This document shows positions 19,226-31,639 of a stretch of DNA of 64,000 nt, in pieces; within the stretch, counting starts at the first letter, position 1, and every line of letters begins with the position of its first letter. Under the pieces are notes generated by a model. The model was not told where the DNA came from. It saw only the letters and a list, made by a program, of their open reading frames with translations, and searched no databases. The position numbers were made by a program, and so were the translations under genes. This DNA is from Saturnia japonica (lineage: Eukaryota; Arthropoda; Insecta; Lepidoptera; Saturniidae): the NCBI GenBank assembly GCA_033032175.1, contig CM065322.1, positions 6,882,001-6,946,000 on the forward strand, in the 5' to 3' direction.

Positions 19226-20654
19226 GTTATGTACGAAGTCTAAGTGACAAAAAAAAATTGGTTATAGCTATGTATACTGGTATCTCTATAAAAAATCCCG
19301 AATTAAATTTTTCTCATGAATGGTTGACTTTTGCTCAGGAACATAATGGTCTATTTTATCGGTAATGACCTCGTCTACAACCTCCTAGCAGGAATAGGTC
19401 AATTAACCAGTAACCTTGTATAGCGTATCAATAAATAATAAATAGGCTATGAAAAGTAAAAAATAATTTTTCAAAACAAACTGTTAGTTCCAGAGGTTAG
19501 CGTGCTTATACAAACAAAAAAAAACTCTTCATCTCTGTTATAGTGACTCAAATTTGTTTATTGTGAATGCATCAGCGTGGGTGCCGATCATTTCGATAAA
19601 CATTATACAAGTTTACTTATCCTAAACCTAATAATCTATTGAGCTACATACCCCTAGTTTATATTTTATCCTACCGTGTCAGCCAAGTTCGGAAAAGAAA
19701 AGGGTGTGTCACCGGCCTGTGTGTACTCGTATATTTACACAAATCATTTCGAGCTACTTTCGTCACCAATCTATGCCAAAAACTATTCTACCTACACCCT
19801 CGACATTTTCCCCTTGAACACCTAGACTCCCAAATTTAACGAATAAAGTTATTATAGTTCTTGACTGACTCGCTTATCAAAAACTTAGTCTAACTTGTAG
19901 GTGACTCAGAAACTTGAAATTTGGCATCAAGCAATATACAAAGGAAAAAGAAAAGTTTAAACGAATTAATATGTACTCATAAAACGGCGTTTCCATTCTC
20001 TCACTAATAAGATGGCTTAGATCTAGATGGCGTTGTTCCAACTTAGACTATCTAGCCTTGTTTTTTTTCTTATTTATATGAGCATTAGAATTTATAAAAA
20101 CACTTCAAAAACTACAATTATTATGAATAGATTTGAAATGAATTAAAACTCATACATAAATTAAATAATTTATTGTATAAACTACAATGGCGTTTCTATG
20201 CTCTTACCAGTAGATGGCGCTGTGCACTGCAGCTTTTCAAAAAGTAATGATACTAATGATATCCGAAGAAAAACAAATGTGTGAAAAAGGGGCCAAGTTC
20301 TGTAAAAACGACGTTCAGGGTAGTCGTTACCAACAAATGAGCTGTACTGTGATATAACGGGTGCCAACTGCCAAGTTCCATAGCTGTTCCTTGAATTATA
20401 GTTTTAGGTATGTACGTTCTTCAATTCATTTAAAAAAAAAATTACTTTCGATAATATGGGATTTCTAACTAAGCAAGTTTTAATTTTTTATATTATTGTA
20501 ATGATTAGAAGGTAAAGTTTCTGAATTAGGATTTAGAAGATAATCTTAGGAACTACTGATCTCATTCAAAATATTATTTCAGCCAGAAAGTTACATGTTT
20601 TAAAATTAAAAGGTAAATGTAATATAAAAAAAGTGAGCAGTTCTTGTATTTATA
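19226..20654. other. Intergenic DNA with family G and D fragments
   Basis: No gene. A family D start-like block lies inverted near 19475-19545 (GTTAGTTCCAGAGGTTAGCG). Family G copies containing TAGATGGCG lie at 19985-20045 and 20165-20240. The rest is AT-rich. Open frames at 19639-19839 and 20182-20367 look accidental. Confidence 0.45.
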
Positions 20655-21297
20655 TAAACTAATATAATAAAGCGGAAAAGGTTTTTTTGTTTGTTTGTTT
20701 AAATATGCTAATCTCCAGAACTACCAGTCAGATTCGAAACATAATTTTTTATATGATAGCCAGACTCTCGAGGAATAGTATAGGCTATATAAGATTGGGC
20801 TACAACTCTCAGATAGCCTTAAATATTGATTTTTGTTACGTAAGTATGAAGTCGAGTCCCTCCCGAACTGCTTTATCCGCGTGCGCTGTTGTAATCGTTG
20901 ATGATACGGAAATACAATGTTCTACAATAATATTGCTTCTTAATATATCAAAAAAAAAGTCTGCGATAGCGTAAGCCACAATAAGGTATTTTGTGACAAA
21001 GATTTGTTAAAAATTATAAAGTGATTTATAAGCATTGTTTTTAGACATGACATATTAATCCTTACGAACAAAAAAATACTTCATAAAGAAATTTTATGAA
21101 GTTAAATTTTGCTCTTTAGAGTATGCTATTTGGACACATAGTTAAAGAGATGATGGAAAATGGAAATAATTTGTTCTCGTTTGTACTCTCGGGAAGAACA
21201 ATAATTATGATAGACTACATGGGTGCGTTGGTGAGCAGCGCGGTGTTTGTTGGATAAAATTAACACGGGTGAAACCGTGGGGCACAGCTAGTATATT
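20655..21297 (+). repeat. Dispersed repeat family D, copy 2 (most complete)
   Basis: Runs from ATAATAAAGCGGAAAAGG to GTGGGGCACAGCTAGT. Inner words: GAACTACCAGTCAGATTCG, CCCTCCCGAACTGC, TTTATCCGCGTGCGC, CATGGGTGCGTTGGTG. Other copies: 2215-2756 (-), 36945-37600 (-), shortened 31640-31895 (+) and 61565-61805 (+). No conserved open frame; probably a non-autonomous mobile element. Confidence 0.75.
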
Positions 21298-22676
21298 ATA
21301 CACTATATATGTGTAATTGGTTAATTTTAATCCGATGGTCAGCTTCCACAATAAATTACGGATGGCGTTAATCGCGTTTTGGATAATAATTGCGAAAATG
21401 TATTTTCATTAATTTCATAAATATCGGAATTTAACTTTTTAGTTTGTTTGTACAATAATCGTTTTAGTAGGCCTACATCATAATTATTTTTATATTGAAT
21501 TATTCCTACAATTATAAAAGTTGTGTTATGAAACGAAGGAAGTTGATATAAATGTTAATCATTGAGGCAAGGTTATCCGCGTTGAATGTCAATGTATTAC
21601 TTTTGATATTTATCGAAGTACCTACTTCATTTTGTATAAACCTATACATAATACACTGTAATAGGTAAATAATGCCCAGTCTGGTCGAATTTTGATATAA
21701 AATAGAATTCTTTATTACCTACCTAAGTATATTTTTGTTCTTTCGTATAACAATATAAATAACTTGTATTGGTTACTTGGTTAGTGGTTACTCGTGATTT
21801 CTTTATCTGATAAGGAATGAGCATAAAATTGTTTTCTTGTGATAAATGATAAGTGGTAAATAATAATAACTATTACCAGTCTATACTTAGGTTTCAAAAG
21901 AAATCAACAAATAGTATATTTTTAAATATTTTTGACGTAACAATAACCTTAAACAAAACAAAAGAAAAACAATAATTGACAAAATAAAATTTAATAAACA
22001 AATTTTGGAGCTTTTATCAGCCAATACGAAATATTATATTATAAATTATTGACAACATAATATAGTGACTATGTTTATTTATAGTCTCAACCGATAAAAT
22101 ATAGTCATGAAACCATTATTTTTCTTAAGGAAAATATTTAATTTACAAGAGGTAACAATGGGTAAATCGCTTGTTATGTTACTAGGTATTTTATAAATGC
22201 TATAATTAAATAAACTTCCTGCACGGTAGCCCATAATAACGAATTGCTAAGACTATTATCAATTTATTTTGTTTGTTTCAGTGTATTCATAACCTATTTT
22301 TACACATTATTATAAGGTTATTTATCATCAGTATGTATTGAATATACAATTCTTTGAAGTATAATTTTTATTACTTTGTGACCAAGCTTACTTCGAATTT
22401 GGCAGATAGGGAGTGTCACATAGCACTTCGCTATTATCAACAAGCGATAACCCAACCGATGCATTAAGATAAAAAATACGGAGGAAGACTGGCCTTAATT
22501 ATATTTCACATAAATCTATCATAAATATAATTTATTTTATTTTTATTTGATTGGTAAGAAAAAGTTCTATCTACTTATCGAAAGATTACAAACACTGACG
22601 TCATATTTTGTAACAACCTTGATATAATCTTTGGCAGACTTGCAACGGTGCAGCTTTTTGCAATATCACATAATAT
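21298..22676. other. AT-rich intergenic DNA
   Basis: I see no gene, repeat copy or RNA gene in this stretch. Confidence 0.5.
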
Positions 22677-22682
22677 TTTATT
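22677..22682 (-). terminator. Poly(A) signal of the 425-aa gene
   Basis: AATAAA on the - strand only a few bases past the TGA stop. More AT-rich candidates lie further downstream, so the true cleavage site is not fixed. Confidence 0.45.
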
Positions 22683-22686
22683 AATT

Positions 22687-23964
22687 TCATTTATTTTTAT
22701 TACGTCCCAAGAGTTTGTCTAAGAAGCTCCTCTTCCTTTTTACTTTCTTTGCTGATTTATTGTGATTTTCCAAGTCTTCGCCCTCGGCTGTCATTTTATC
22801 TATTAACGCTGGAATGGTTAAGTCTACTATTTCTAAAGGTGGCCTTTTTGTGGATTCCCTGCTTAGTTGCCGTTGTATAGGTGGAAGGTCTGGTACACGG
22901 TCATTTTTCTCATCCAATTCAGTTTGGGAATTTTTAGAATCATTCTGATTTTCTTCAGTTTTGTTGCTGGGTTCGTCGCTAATGGACTGCGGTCCGTTTT
23001 GTATAATTTCAGTCTGAGGTTTGATTTCTTCAGGACTCTTTTCTGATAAACTATGCGATTTGTTATTTATGTCTTCATTATCACTAATATTATTTCCTTT
23101 ATTTTCAAATACATCATCTTCTCCAGATTTCTCGTTCGTTTCTTCATTGTTTCGTTTCTCAGTACTACCGACACTATCAGTCATGCTAGAACTTGATTTT
23201 GGGACAGAACCGATCACTCTAGGCCTTGTTGGCGGCAATTTCCAATCAATAGGTTTGCGTTGCGGGGAGTACCTTTTAACCAACTCCTCGAATAACTTTT
23301 GATGATCAACTTTTGGTGAAGAGTCATTATTTGATAGGTTCCTGTACTTGGGGCTATCGGGGTCTTCGTTTTCTTTACCGTCTATTGCTTCTCCCGAATC
23401 TAAATCGATAAATACTCGTCGTACCGGCGTCGGTGTCATGTATGGTTCAGCGAATGGAAATTTATATAAATTTGGACTTTCAATTTTGTATTTTACTGGT
23501 GAAGTGCTGTTAGCGGGCATCGAAGAACGCGTCCCACCTCTCTGTATAGGACTAGTTCCTGGCTCGTAGAAATTGGAAGTCATAAAGTCCCTTCTCATTT
23601 TTGACAAACGCCTTGTCCTTTCGGTCATTGTGTGCCGGTAGTCCACATTGTCGCTTTGGTTTAGCTCCGACGTGAAGTTGTCGGAATATTTTCGTGGTCG
23701 GTAGTCGTAGGTTCGTTCGTCCATCCTGGTTTCGCGCATGCTAGAGTATCCCGGAGTGTTCCGTTTGAAGTTACTTGTAGTTTTCCCGTGGTTAGACGTT
23801 ATGATCGGGTCCACCTCCCTATATGACGGCACAGGAGTCGTGGGCGACGGCAGAGGCACGTATTCCGCGTCCGGCTTGTCGAACACCTCGCGCCGCTGAC
23901 TGAACTGTTCCACGCCAATCATTTCTCGCGACTTCACGCTCACTGTAGGCGATTTGGCCGCCAT
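22687..23964 (-). CDS. Uncharacterised disordered 425-aa protein, single exon
   Basis: I do not recognise this protein. The frame is complete from MAAKSPTVSVKSREM to TGA, with codon use clearly GC-richer than its surroundings. It appears intrinsically disordered, with no cysteine, no signal peptide and no membrane segment. Residues 1-200 are rich in Pro, Ser, Arg and Tyr, with SP/TP sites that could be phosphorylated (LPSPTTPVPSY, TSPIQRGG, PYMTPTPVRRVFIDLDSGE). KLFEELVKRYSPQRKPIDWK near residue 225 looks like a short structured element. Residues 265-365 are acidic (Glu, Asp, Asn, Ser). The end is basic: KKVKRKRSFLDKLLGRNKNK, an amphipathic polybasic tail that might bind membrane or nucleic acid, or act in nuclear import. 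The reverse-strand frames at 23021-23569 are shadows. It may be an insect-specific cytoskeletal or adaptor protein, but that is only a guess. Confidence 0.85.
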   Translation of the reverse strand: MAAKSPTVSVKSREMIGVEQFSQRREVFDKPDAEYVPLPSPTTPVPSYREVDPIITSNHGKTTSNFKRNTPGYSSMRETRMDERTYDYRPRKYSDNFTSELNQSDNVDYRHTMTERTRRLSKMRRDFMTSNFYEPGTSPIQRGGTRSSMPANSTSPVKYKIESPNLYKFPFAEPYMTPTPVRRVFIDLDSGEAIDGKENEDPDSPKYRNLSNNDSSPKVDHQKLFEELVKRYSPQRKPIDWKLPPTRPRVIGSVPKSSSSMTDSVGSTEKRNNEETNEKSGEDDVFENKGNNISDNEDINNKSHSLSEKSPEEIKPQTEIIQNGPQSISDEPSNKTEENQNDSKNSQTELDEKNDRVPDLPPIQRQLSRESTKRPPLEIVDLTIPALIDKMTAEGEDLENHNKSAKKVKRKRSFLDKLLGRNKNK

Positions 23965-24365
23965 TACCGTTCGATTAGAAACCGCAACACACAGTTATTG
24001 ATACTATTTTCCTGTAAACAGCGTATTTCTATTTTTGTACGGCACACATTATGACTTCACCGGTAACATCGCGCCTATAAAAGAGTACACGTATACACGT
24101 TAAATTGGACAATAAAGGTGGTCAAGTCGTCCGTATAAGGCGGTCGTTCGTGATATGTGACGAGTGATCAATAGAGTGGATGCGATAAGATACGGTCGCC
24201 GCGGTGCGGTACGGCACTTTAGCTATTTCTTTATCTTTTCAGCCGTCGAAACAGTTGAATAAATATAACACTGACTGAACAATCGTGTAGGTACGTAATT
24301 AATAGCGTAGCGAGTGAAAGCGCGCCGCGGCAGCGACCGAACGCGCGAACGTTTCATTACATAAT
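23965..24365 (-). promoter_or_regulatory. GC-rich 5' flank of the 425-aa gene
   Basis: Just upstream of the ATG the base composition changes, with many CpGs (CGGTCGCCGCGGTGCGG, GCGCGCCGCGGCAGCG), unlike the AT-rich surroundings. This suggests the 5' UTR and a promoter without a TATA box on the - strand. TATAAAAG at 24076-24083 is on the + strand, so it does not point at this gene. Confidence 0.5.
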
Positions 24366-25829
24366 GAAATATTCAAAACAAACGTCCCAAATACGCTAGA
24401 CCTACATAAATTCGTTGCTAATCTTTTGTAAAGCTGTAATTAATTCTATTTTACTTACTAATAGTACGATTAATATTTACTCATGTATAACCTCTACCGA
24501 TAATCACCTTAGTTATTAATTACTAGATTAAAGTAGATTAATAGAAACCTATTTCTCGTGAACAACAAGATTATTATTGCAACAAGTGAGGCGGGCTGTA
24601 TGAAACCTATAAACTCGTTCTTAAGTAATTTTTATTATGAATTCTATGCCTCTAGTCATAAAGACTAATATCACTTGTGTGGTTACTCTGTATATTCCAC
24701 TTATTTCAATGGCATATGAACCGTTAGAAGTTAGAATGAAAATTGTTGAAGCTATTATCTACAAAATGCAACCGGATTCATGCATAATAATTAAGGTACC
24801 TATCTGAATATTGTTTAAATTCGTATGTCGATTTCCATTTACAACCTGCTTTAAAAAAATGTATTGTTGTTTCCGAACTAAACGAAATATGTACTTAATT
24901 AACTATCTATGCATCTATTTATTTCGTATTCAGAAAAAAGTTAAATAAATTTTTTTTTTGTTGTTTGAGTAACAAAATTGTTTCGAGATTATAGTTAAAG
25001 GCATATATGTAAATATATAGGTAATTATGCATTGTGCACGAAATACTGAATACTTTGCTATTTAGGAGTAGATTATTCATTAATTTTCACTAAGTATACC
25101 AATCTAAATATATTTATCATCAGAGCGAGCTAGCTTCAAAGTACTTATTCCTTACAAAAAAAAACATAGATATCTAAATAAACTTAGAAAGTAAAACTTT
25201 TTCTAAATACAAAATTTCGTCTAAACCATTAGAGCAGTTTCCGAGAAGTCGATTAGATTTTAACAGTATATTATTTTGACACCAACAAAGCCCCTTGGTT
25301 AAAGTTTTCCTTATCTCGGCATTTCCGGTTGTTATAACATATGGCTTGAGATTCAGCAGTAAAAATAAACTAGGTACTACAAATACAATAAATAAGTAGA
25401 CATTAAAACCGAAAAATATTTGTTATAAAAACGAATTACTTACCTTAGATTTAAATAAACTTTAAAAAAAATTTTTTTTAATTTATTTACGCGGATGTAA
25501 TATTTTGATACTTATGTTGTAGGTACATAAGATGTTATGTACTTGTGGAATTCTCCCGCGAAAATAGTTAAACGTAAATTGAACCCGATATATACCTAAA
25601 GATCCTAATTATGGTCCCATATTACACCTATTATAGCTCCCTACTAATTCAATCATAAATATTAGATTTATATTAGATAGACGAACTATTTTTATATACG
25701 GAATGCTAATTTATATCATAGGTAATATTTGTTATCATATTTCCGGATATTTAATATAGTAAAGCCAATTTATTAAATAAAACATAACCCAACCGAGTAC
25801 ACTTTATACAAAAATAACAGACCTTACAT
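24366..25829. other. AT-rich intergenic DNA
   Basis: No gene or clear repeat copy. GTAGGTAC-like words recur singly, as elsewhere in the window. Confidence 0.5.
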
Positions 25830-26435
25830 CTTCATTTTGAATCATGTGACGGACGGCGACGTCCTGACACTCCCGACAAAGCACTATTACGTCCCGATTT
25901 TCCATGCAATAACGGCATTTCAAAAACTCGAGCCAAATTGAAATTACTCAGTCGCGCTGGGGAAGTAGTAAAATGGTGTTGAGATTTTGGTGGAAGGTTC
26001 TTTTCAACAATAACATCTGGAGGACAAAGTTGACTCAGAAGAGTGGAAGGCCAAAAACTCTGTACGAAAGATGTGGTTTCAATTATAAAAAAAATAAAAT
26101 CCCAAAGAAAAACATGCCGTAATGTACTCAAATTATGCAAATATTTATTTGCGATACCTGACCACAACGTCAATGTGGAAAGGCTATTTTCATTAATATC
26201 GAGCCACTGAACAGATGAAAGAAATCGCCTGCTGCTGGGAATGTGGAGTCAGTATTACAGTGCCAAAGCTTCAATCGACTTGTACGGAGTTCTATGAAAG
26301 TGGAAAAAGGCAAAACGAATTAATTAGAAAAGTAAAATCAACCTACGTCTAATATTGCATACGTTACAATTTGTCAACAAATAATTAATTATTTTTTCTC
26401 TCTCTTGACGAGAGCTTAAACTTATGGCAACCCTA
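25830..26435 (+). mobile_element. 3' part of a hAT element with transposase tail
   Basis: The right end GGCAACCCTA (26426-26435) is the same terminal word as the 616-bp MITE at 18610-19225. The transposase tail precedes it on the + strand. The matching left end was not found, so the element is 5'-truncated or its start has decayed. Confidence 0.7.
25905..26340 (+). pseudogene. hAT transposase C-terminal dimerisation region, broken
   Basis: The + frame reads RAKLKLLSRAGEVVKW, CRNVLKLCKYLFAIPDHNVN, then VERLFSLISSH, a TGA in place of Trp, TDERNRLLLGMWSQYYS. This is the hAT family dimerisation motif (ERxFSL..HxWTDxRNRL). At least three stops occur. The 113-aa frame on the - strand (25832-26173) is a shadow of it. 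Confidence 0.8.
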
Positions 26436-27354
26436 ATCATGAAGGATCTGCTTAGTGAATGGTATAAATATGTGGTGCAGCAGTTAGCCTAGAGCCGATT
26501 TATGGGATGGCAAACACCAGTTAGGCAAGATTAATCTTATTTTGTAAAAAATAATCTTATCTTAATTAGAAGTGATTAAAAAAGTACTGACCGAAAAATA
26601 AGAACCCTCGTGGATGCTGTCTATACGTGGATGCATAAATAGTATCTATATAATAAATATAAAATATACAGAACTACAGATGGAGAAAAATAGCTTTTTA
26701 TAATTTCTTTTTACTACAATACAGATATTGTTTGGTTATATATAGATGTACGGATCGACAGACAGTCTCTAGTTAAAAATAGATATGAATCTTATTTTAA
26801 AATTGAATGTTTGGTGATATTGAGTTCATTGAATATATAGTGGGTCAGATTATATAATTATTTTGTCATTTAATTTCGTAGTAGTCTGGTGAATCACCAC
26901 TTCGAGGATCGCGTTTGAAAGACTCATCTCGTCTGAGATGATGGCAAACAGGATAACGCTGCTGGTAAAGTTAACAACTTAATCTCGTAAGTGATTTTGG
27001 TTATCTGTCAGATGTACTCAGAACACACACTAAACCCCACTATTATATACTGTAGCTAATCCTTTTTTCCGCATTCTCTAAATAGCTTAGAAAGCGGTTG
27101 GGTGAGAAACTTTTAAATTTGCAATTTATTGTAATTGTATAAAACTTAATTTATTAACAACAAGCTGGGCCCGCGGCTGCACTCGCTTGGGCTTCAGAAT
27201 AATGTTGTTCGGGCACACGAGCGAATCGTCCTACCCCGGCTCCCTGTTATTTTAAAGTCAAAAATGTTTATTGTAGGTGATCAAATACGATCTCGCTGAC
27301 TTTTTTGAAGGTATTTTTAAAATCTTCCATTATGCAGTAGGTGCATTAATTTGA
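26436..27354. other. Intergenic DNA
   Basis: No gene. GGGCCCGCGGCTGCACTCGC near 27168-27188 is a degenerate copy of the CCCGCGGCTTCGCTCG terminal word of family X. The rest is unassigned. Confidence 0.4.
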
Positions 27355-27725
27355 TATTTTATCTTTTATGGTTTACTCAGCGTAAGCCATTGAAACGCCC
27401 GAATTAATTCACCATTACCAGTTTATTGTATTTGCTCGGACCTCTAATTCTTTTTCTAAAATAAAAGTAGCCTAAGTTACTCCTTATAAAATTAGATAGG
27501 TACCTATCTGCCAGTGAAAGCCCGGTTAAAAGCGGACCATCCATTTCGAAGATTCGCAAGAGCAAACAGAGACAGACAAAAATTAAAAAAAAATTTTTTT
27601 TTTTAAAGCACCGTACATACTTTCATATGCATTTAGTAAAAAGCTGTTATTTTGACATTACCAACAGACACTTCAATTTTATTTATTTGTATGGATATCA
27701 ACTATAGCTCTCGTTAGCGGTTCCT
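27355..27725 (-). repeat. Dispersed repeat family X, copy 1
   Basis: Inverted copy: TTTATGGTTTACTCAGCGTAAGC, AAATAAAAGTAGCCTAAGTTA and CATATGCATTTAGTAAAAAG (here given in pieces) match, in reverse, the + copies at 46536-47055 and 63465-64000. Shorter copies lie at 31265-31635, 34485-34720 and 61262-61410. The full family reads from GTGTCTGTTTGTAATG to AGCGAAGCTGCGGGTACA and has no coding sequence. Confidence 0.65.
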
Positions 27726-28884
27726 CTCAGCTTTCTAAGTTATGCGGTGTAACAATTTTTTTTCGCTACTAGCTTTTGCTTGCGACTTCGTTTTCGCTAT
27801 CATGGAAAGGAATGGACTCGCTCGCCACCTGTAGTGGAATGATTTTACTAATTTAGGAACCTTCACTCGCTTGCGAACAAAAACTCTACAAAGGAACGTA
27901 TGGAGGGCAAACAAACAAACAAACATTCATTTAAAGACAAAAACACACGCGTTATCTGTAGTTTGTCTCATTTGTTATTTTATTTTGTTCTTTTAATTCG
28001 TAGTTTTAGAGCGCGTTGTTTAATGGGAAAGACACTGGACACTGTTATACCTAGTTCAGGTAACAGGTTTAAGCCTTATTTGGTGTATTACATTGTTTAA
28101 AATAAATTATTATGATTATATATCACATATATGATTAAACATAATTATACATTGATAAACAAGTCAATGTTCGCTGGGTAGTTTTTGTATTAATTGCTTT
28201 CACAAACACTAGTGTACGAGCTTCTACACTAAACAATTGCAACGATCAGTTTTTGAAAAAAAAAATGGTTGTAGAAAGGCATTATGTCCACTTGATGCTA
28301 AATGTTATTAATAACCAAGACCTTGTCTGACTGTGTATTGTTAACCACGTCCTTCGGACGGAGACTTATACAGCCACACGTGTACCGCTGCTTTATTGAG
28401 TCATGACTAGTCCTGCCATAAATGGCTAGGCTCTCTTCGGGACGCAAGGAGAAAAAAAATCGAAAATTTATTTATTGACAAATTCTAATGTATGCCGTGT
28501 TAGCAAAACAAGATGTTTTGCTGACGACTTTACTTTTTTAAGTAATTCTTTCTGCATTTTTACATGTTTAAAAAACTCCAAATTTTGGTCATTAATTAGC
28601 ACTATAATATAATAGTTAGATACTACACAGACTTCGGCACCAGGCGTTTTGTTTCATCAGTCCACTGGTTCGATATTAATAAAAATATTCTTTCCACAGT
28701 GGTCTTTTCACCAGGTACCTATCACAAACAAATATGCGCATAGTTTCAGCATAATATGCCATTTGCGTTCAGGATTTTACTGTTAAAATTATATTACATA
28801 TTGCGATCGATGGCATTTTGTAGTCGAAGTGAGCGAAGCCGCGGGCACAGCTAGTTTGTATATAAAAATAAAAGGCATTTAATG
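27726..28884. other. Intergenic DNA with a family X-type end
   Basis: No gene. GAGCGAAGCCGCGGGCACAG at about 28832-28851 is the family X end word on the + strand. The lysine/arginine-rich short frames in 27735-28100 have no recognisable domain. Confidence 0.4.
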
Positions 28885-29165
28885 ACTATTATACAAAAGT
28901 ATTAAACATACATAACATACCATCACGCCTGTATCCCCAAACGGTTAGGCAGAGGTGTACTAATATACACCAACAGTTCGACGGGTATGTTTTTAGGTTC
29001 CATGTAATAGGGGGCGAGCCTATTGCCATTAATCCGGCCAAACTCCGAGTTGCTACTGAGAATTTCATAAAAAACGTAAAAACACTTTGCTCGACTTCGG
29101 AATCGAACCCTGGACCAGTCGCACTTACGACTACTATGTTAATGAGGTAGAAACAACGTCCGGGA
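28885..29165 (-). repeat. tRNA-derived SINE family 1, copy 1
   Basis: Read on the - strand it starts with a tRNA-like head (TAGTCGTAAGTGCGACTGG), a box B GGGTTCGATTCC (29099-29110), then GTCGAGCAAAGTG, AATGGCAATAGGCTCGCC and GGATACAGGCGTGATGG. The same order is found on the + strand at 54051-54306. Such SINEs are transcribed by RNA polymerase III and moved by LINE machinery. Confidence 0.85.
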
Positions 29166-31264
29166 TTCAAAATAGATATTTTGTAGGCTTATGTTGCAAT
29201 TTTCGTTTCTAATGTGTATCAATTTAATATAGGTTCACCTTAGAAATCACTTCTTTCTGTGAGATCGTTATAGTAGACAGACTGTTGAGTTACCTTGTCA
29301 TGCCATTTTAGAAAATTTATTTATTACATGTATATTACTATAATAAAATCTTTCGTCACATGTGTCGGCAACATACACCAGAATGTTATTATGAAATACC
29401 AAATCCGGTTGTAATGTAGGTGGTCTGTGTTAGTGTGATCTGACGATAACATTGTAATCCATGATATAGGTACCTACCTATATTTAACAGATTACCTATA
29501 TTTCATTATCACAGAATGCCATGACGCTAAAAGCACAGTTGAGACTAGGTGGTCTTCACAAAAAATGTATTACCTATGTCATACGAATAAACATAGGTTA
29601 TTTATTGTAGTCCACAATGTCATAAAATGAGTAGGCATTTTTTTTAATGTATAAAATTGTATTATACTCCTATATATAGTTCCAGTATAAAAAAATTCAC
29701 AAAAATAATCGAAGTAAACTACTAATAGGATCACCACCATCATATTTGAAAATTAATTTATGGAGAATTCTTGTGACGAATGCTACAGGTCTGGTTATTT
29801 AATTATATAACCAGTTTATTGCCTTACGAACTTAGTCTAATGTATTTCTGAAGAAAGGTAAATTTTACCGATGAATGCATTTGACAAAAAACCTAGCACT
29901 GAGTTAGAAGTACTTAAAACCTCATTGGAACCTAGTAATAAATTTTTAACAATTAATGTGTTACTAGTTACTATGATTCATCTCAAAGCTATGGAGTTTG
30001 GCCAATTAGATTGAAGTAATATACAGAGTACAGTCACGTTCAGAAATGTGATGAAATGTTTGTTATATAATTAACTTTAGTTTCGTAAAAAATATTTCAA
30101 CACGCCGTCCACGTGCCTATTCCTCTAATTTTGTACCACGCTGACATTATTATTTTAATTGTGTCTAACGCCTACGAATTCTTAAAGCGTTTGATTATCG
30201 TATTAAAAAAACACATTGCTTTAAATAGAACTACAATAATAAATGTATCACTGCCACCTGATTTACTATGAGGAATAAATTCATATAATATGTTGAATTG
30301 TGACTGTTTAATTGAATTTCTATTTGTAATACAGAAATTCACCAATAAAACTACATAACTACAAAAAAGTTATCATACATTTTTCCTCTACGGATTTTGA
30401 CGCAAAAAAAAATGTAAAACACGTAATAGTGCTTTAAAAAAGTCACGCGATAATCATCTGCCACAATAACTTCTTTCAGGCTATGTGGATCATTATCTTT
30501 ATGTACGTCTAAACTGTAAAAAGGTATCAGTAGGCACTTGGACCCATTTGAATATTGTTAGGTATTAGACTTATATTTTTATAAAAACATAATTGTAAAT
30601 GTTTGGCACATAGACTTTTTACATTTTAAACTCTTCAATTACATTATCAAAGTAGAAAAAAAAAAACATATTTTAACTTTGATATAATATGATTCCAGAG
30701 ATAGAAAAACTAATGAATTTGCGACTGTACCTACAATTCTTTCTCATCTTCTCTTAACTACACATTTCCTGTCTAGTTTTAAACTAGGAACTAAATTGAC
30801 CTTGTCAAAAACCAAGGTGTTTGTTCTCATTAGTCACGGTGCTGATTTCGTCTAAAGCGTCTAAAGTTGTATTTTGTTCAGAATTCGGAGTATTAAATCG
30901 TTTCAGTTAATTATTTATTTAAATGATATACAATTAAATATGTAATTAGTTAACTTAAACAACATTCCTCTTGACATTAATAAATAATACCGCCGTAGTA
31001 AAAATATTAACTGACATGTGCGTCGAAAATGATTTGATAGCATTTTGGGATCAGCATAACGAATTAGTTTATTACATATTATACAAAATTAACTGTATTA
31101 AGCATAAGTGTAAAAAACTAGACATTATGTTTAACATTAAAATACTTTGACTCTGTTTTGTAAACTATTTTTCATTAAGTTAAATAATGCATATAACTTT
31201 CTTACGGCGTAATAGAAAAACATGTTAAGTACTTATAACCCCTGGGCAATAATGCAATGTTTAT
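29166..31264. other. AT-rich intergenic DNA, about 2.1 kb
   Basis: I see no gene, RNA gene or clear repeat copy. Short palindromic words such as TAGGTACCTACCTA near 29467 occur. Confidence 0.5.
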
Positions 31265-31639
31265 CGATATCTATAAATAAATAAAATTGGTGTCTGTTTG
31301 TCATGTCAAAATATCCGCCTTTTTACCGAAATAAGGTTGGTAACAAAAAAACAATTTTAAAAATTTTTGCTTGTCATTTTGTTCCAGTTAATCTTGAAAA
31401 AGGTTGAACCGATTTTGATGAGACTTTCACTGGCAAATAAATGATTTTATAAGGATTAGGTAACTAAGCTACTTTTATTTTAGAAAAATAATTAGAGTTT
31501 CGCGCAAATCATATAATAAGCATTTATTATCTTTAAAATAACCGGCGTGTTTAAAGCACTGTGGGTGGAAGCGGGGTATTCACAATACCGACAGTATTTT
31601 ATAGTCCACGCGTACGGAGCCGCGGGTACAGTTAATCTA
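31265..31639 (+). repeat. Dispersed repeat family X, shortened copy
   Basis: TTGGTGTCTGTTTGTCATGTC, TGAACCGATTTTGATGAGAC, CTACTTTTATTTTAGAAAAA and GGAGCCGCGGGTACAG are in the same order as in 46536-47055, with an inner deletion. Confidence 0.6.

Noticed and set aside
23021..23569. Two + strand frames of 93 and 73 codons
   Set aside because: They lie inside the 425-aa gene on the other strand and have Ser/Phe/Leu runs typical of a shadow.
25832..26173. 113-codon - strand frame
   Set aside because: The + strand here reads as hAT transposase tail, so the - frame is incidental.
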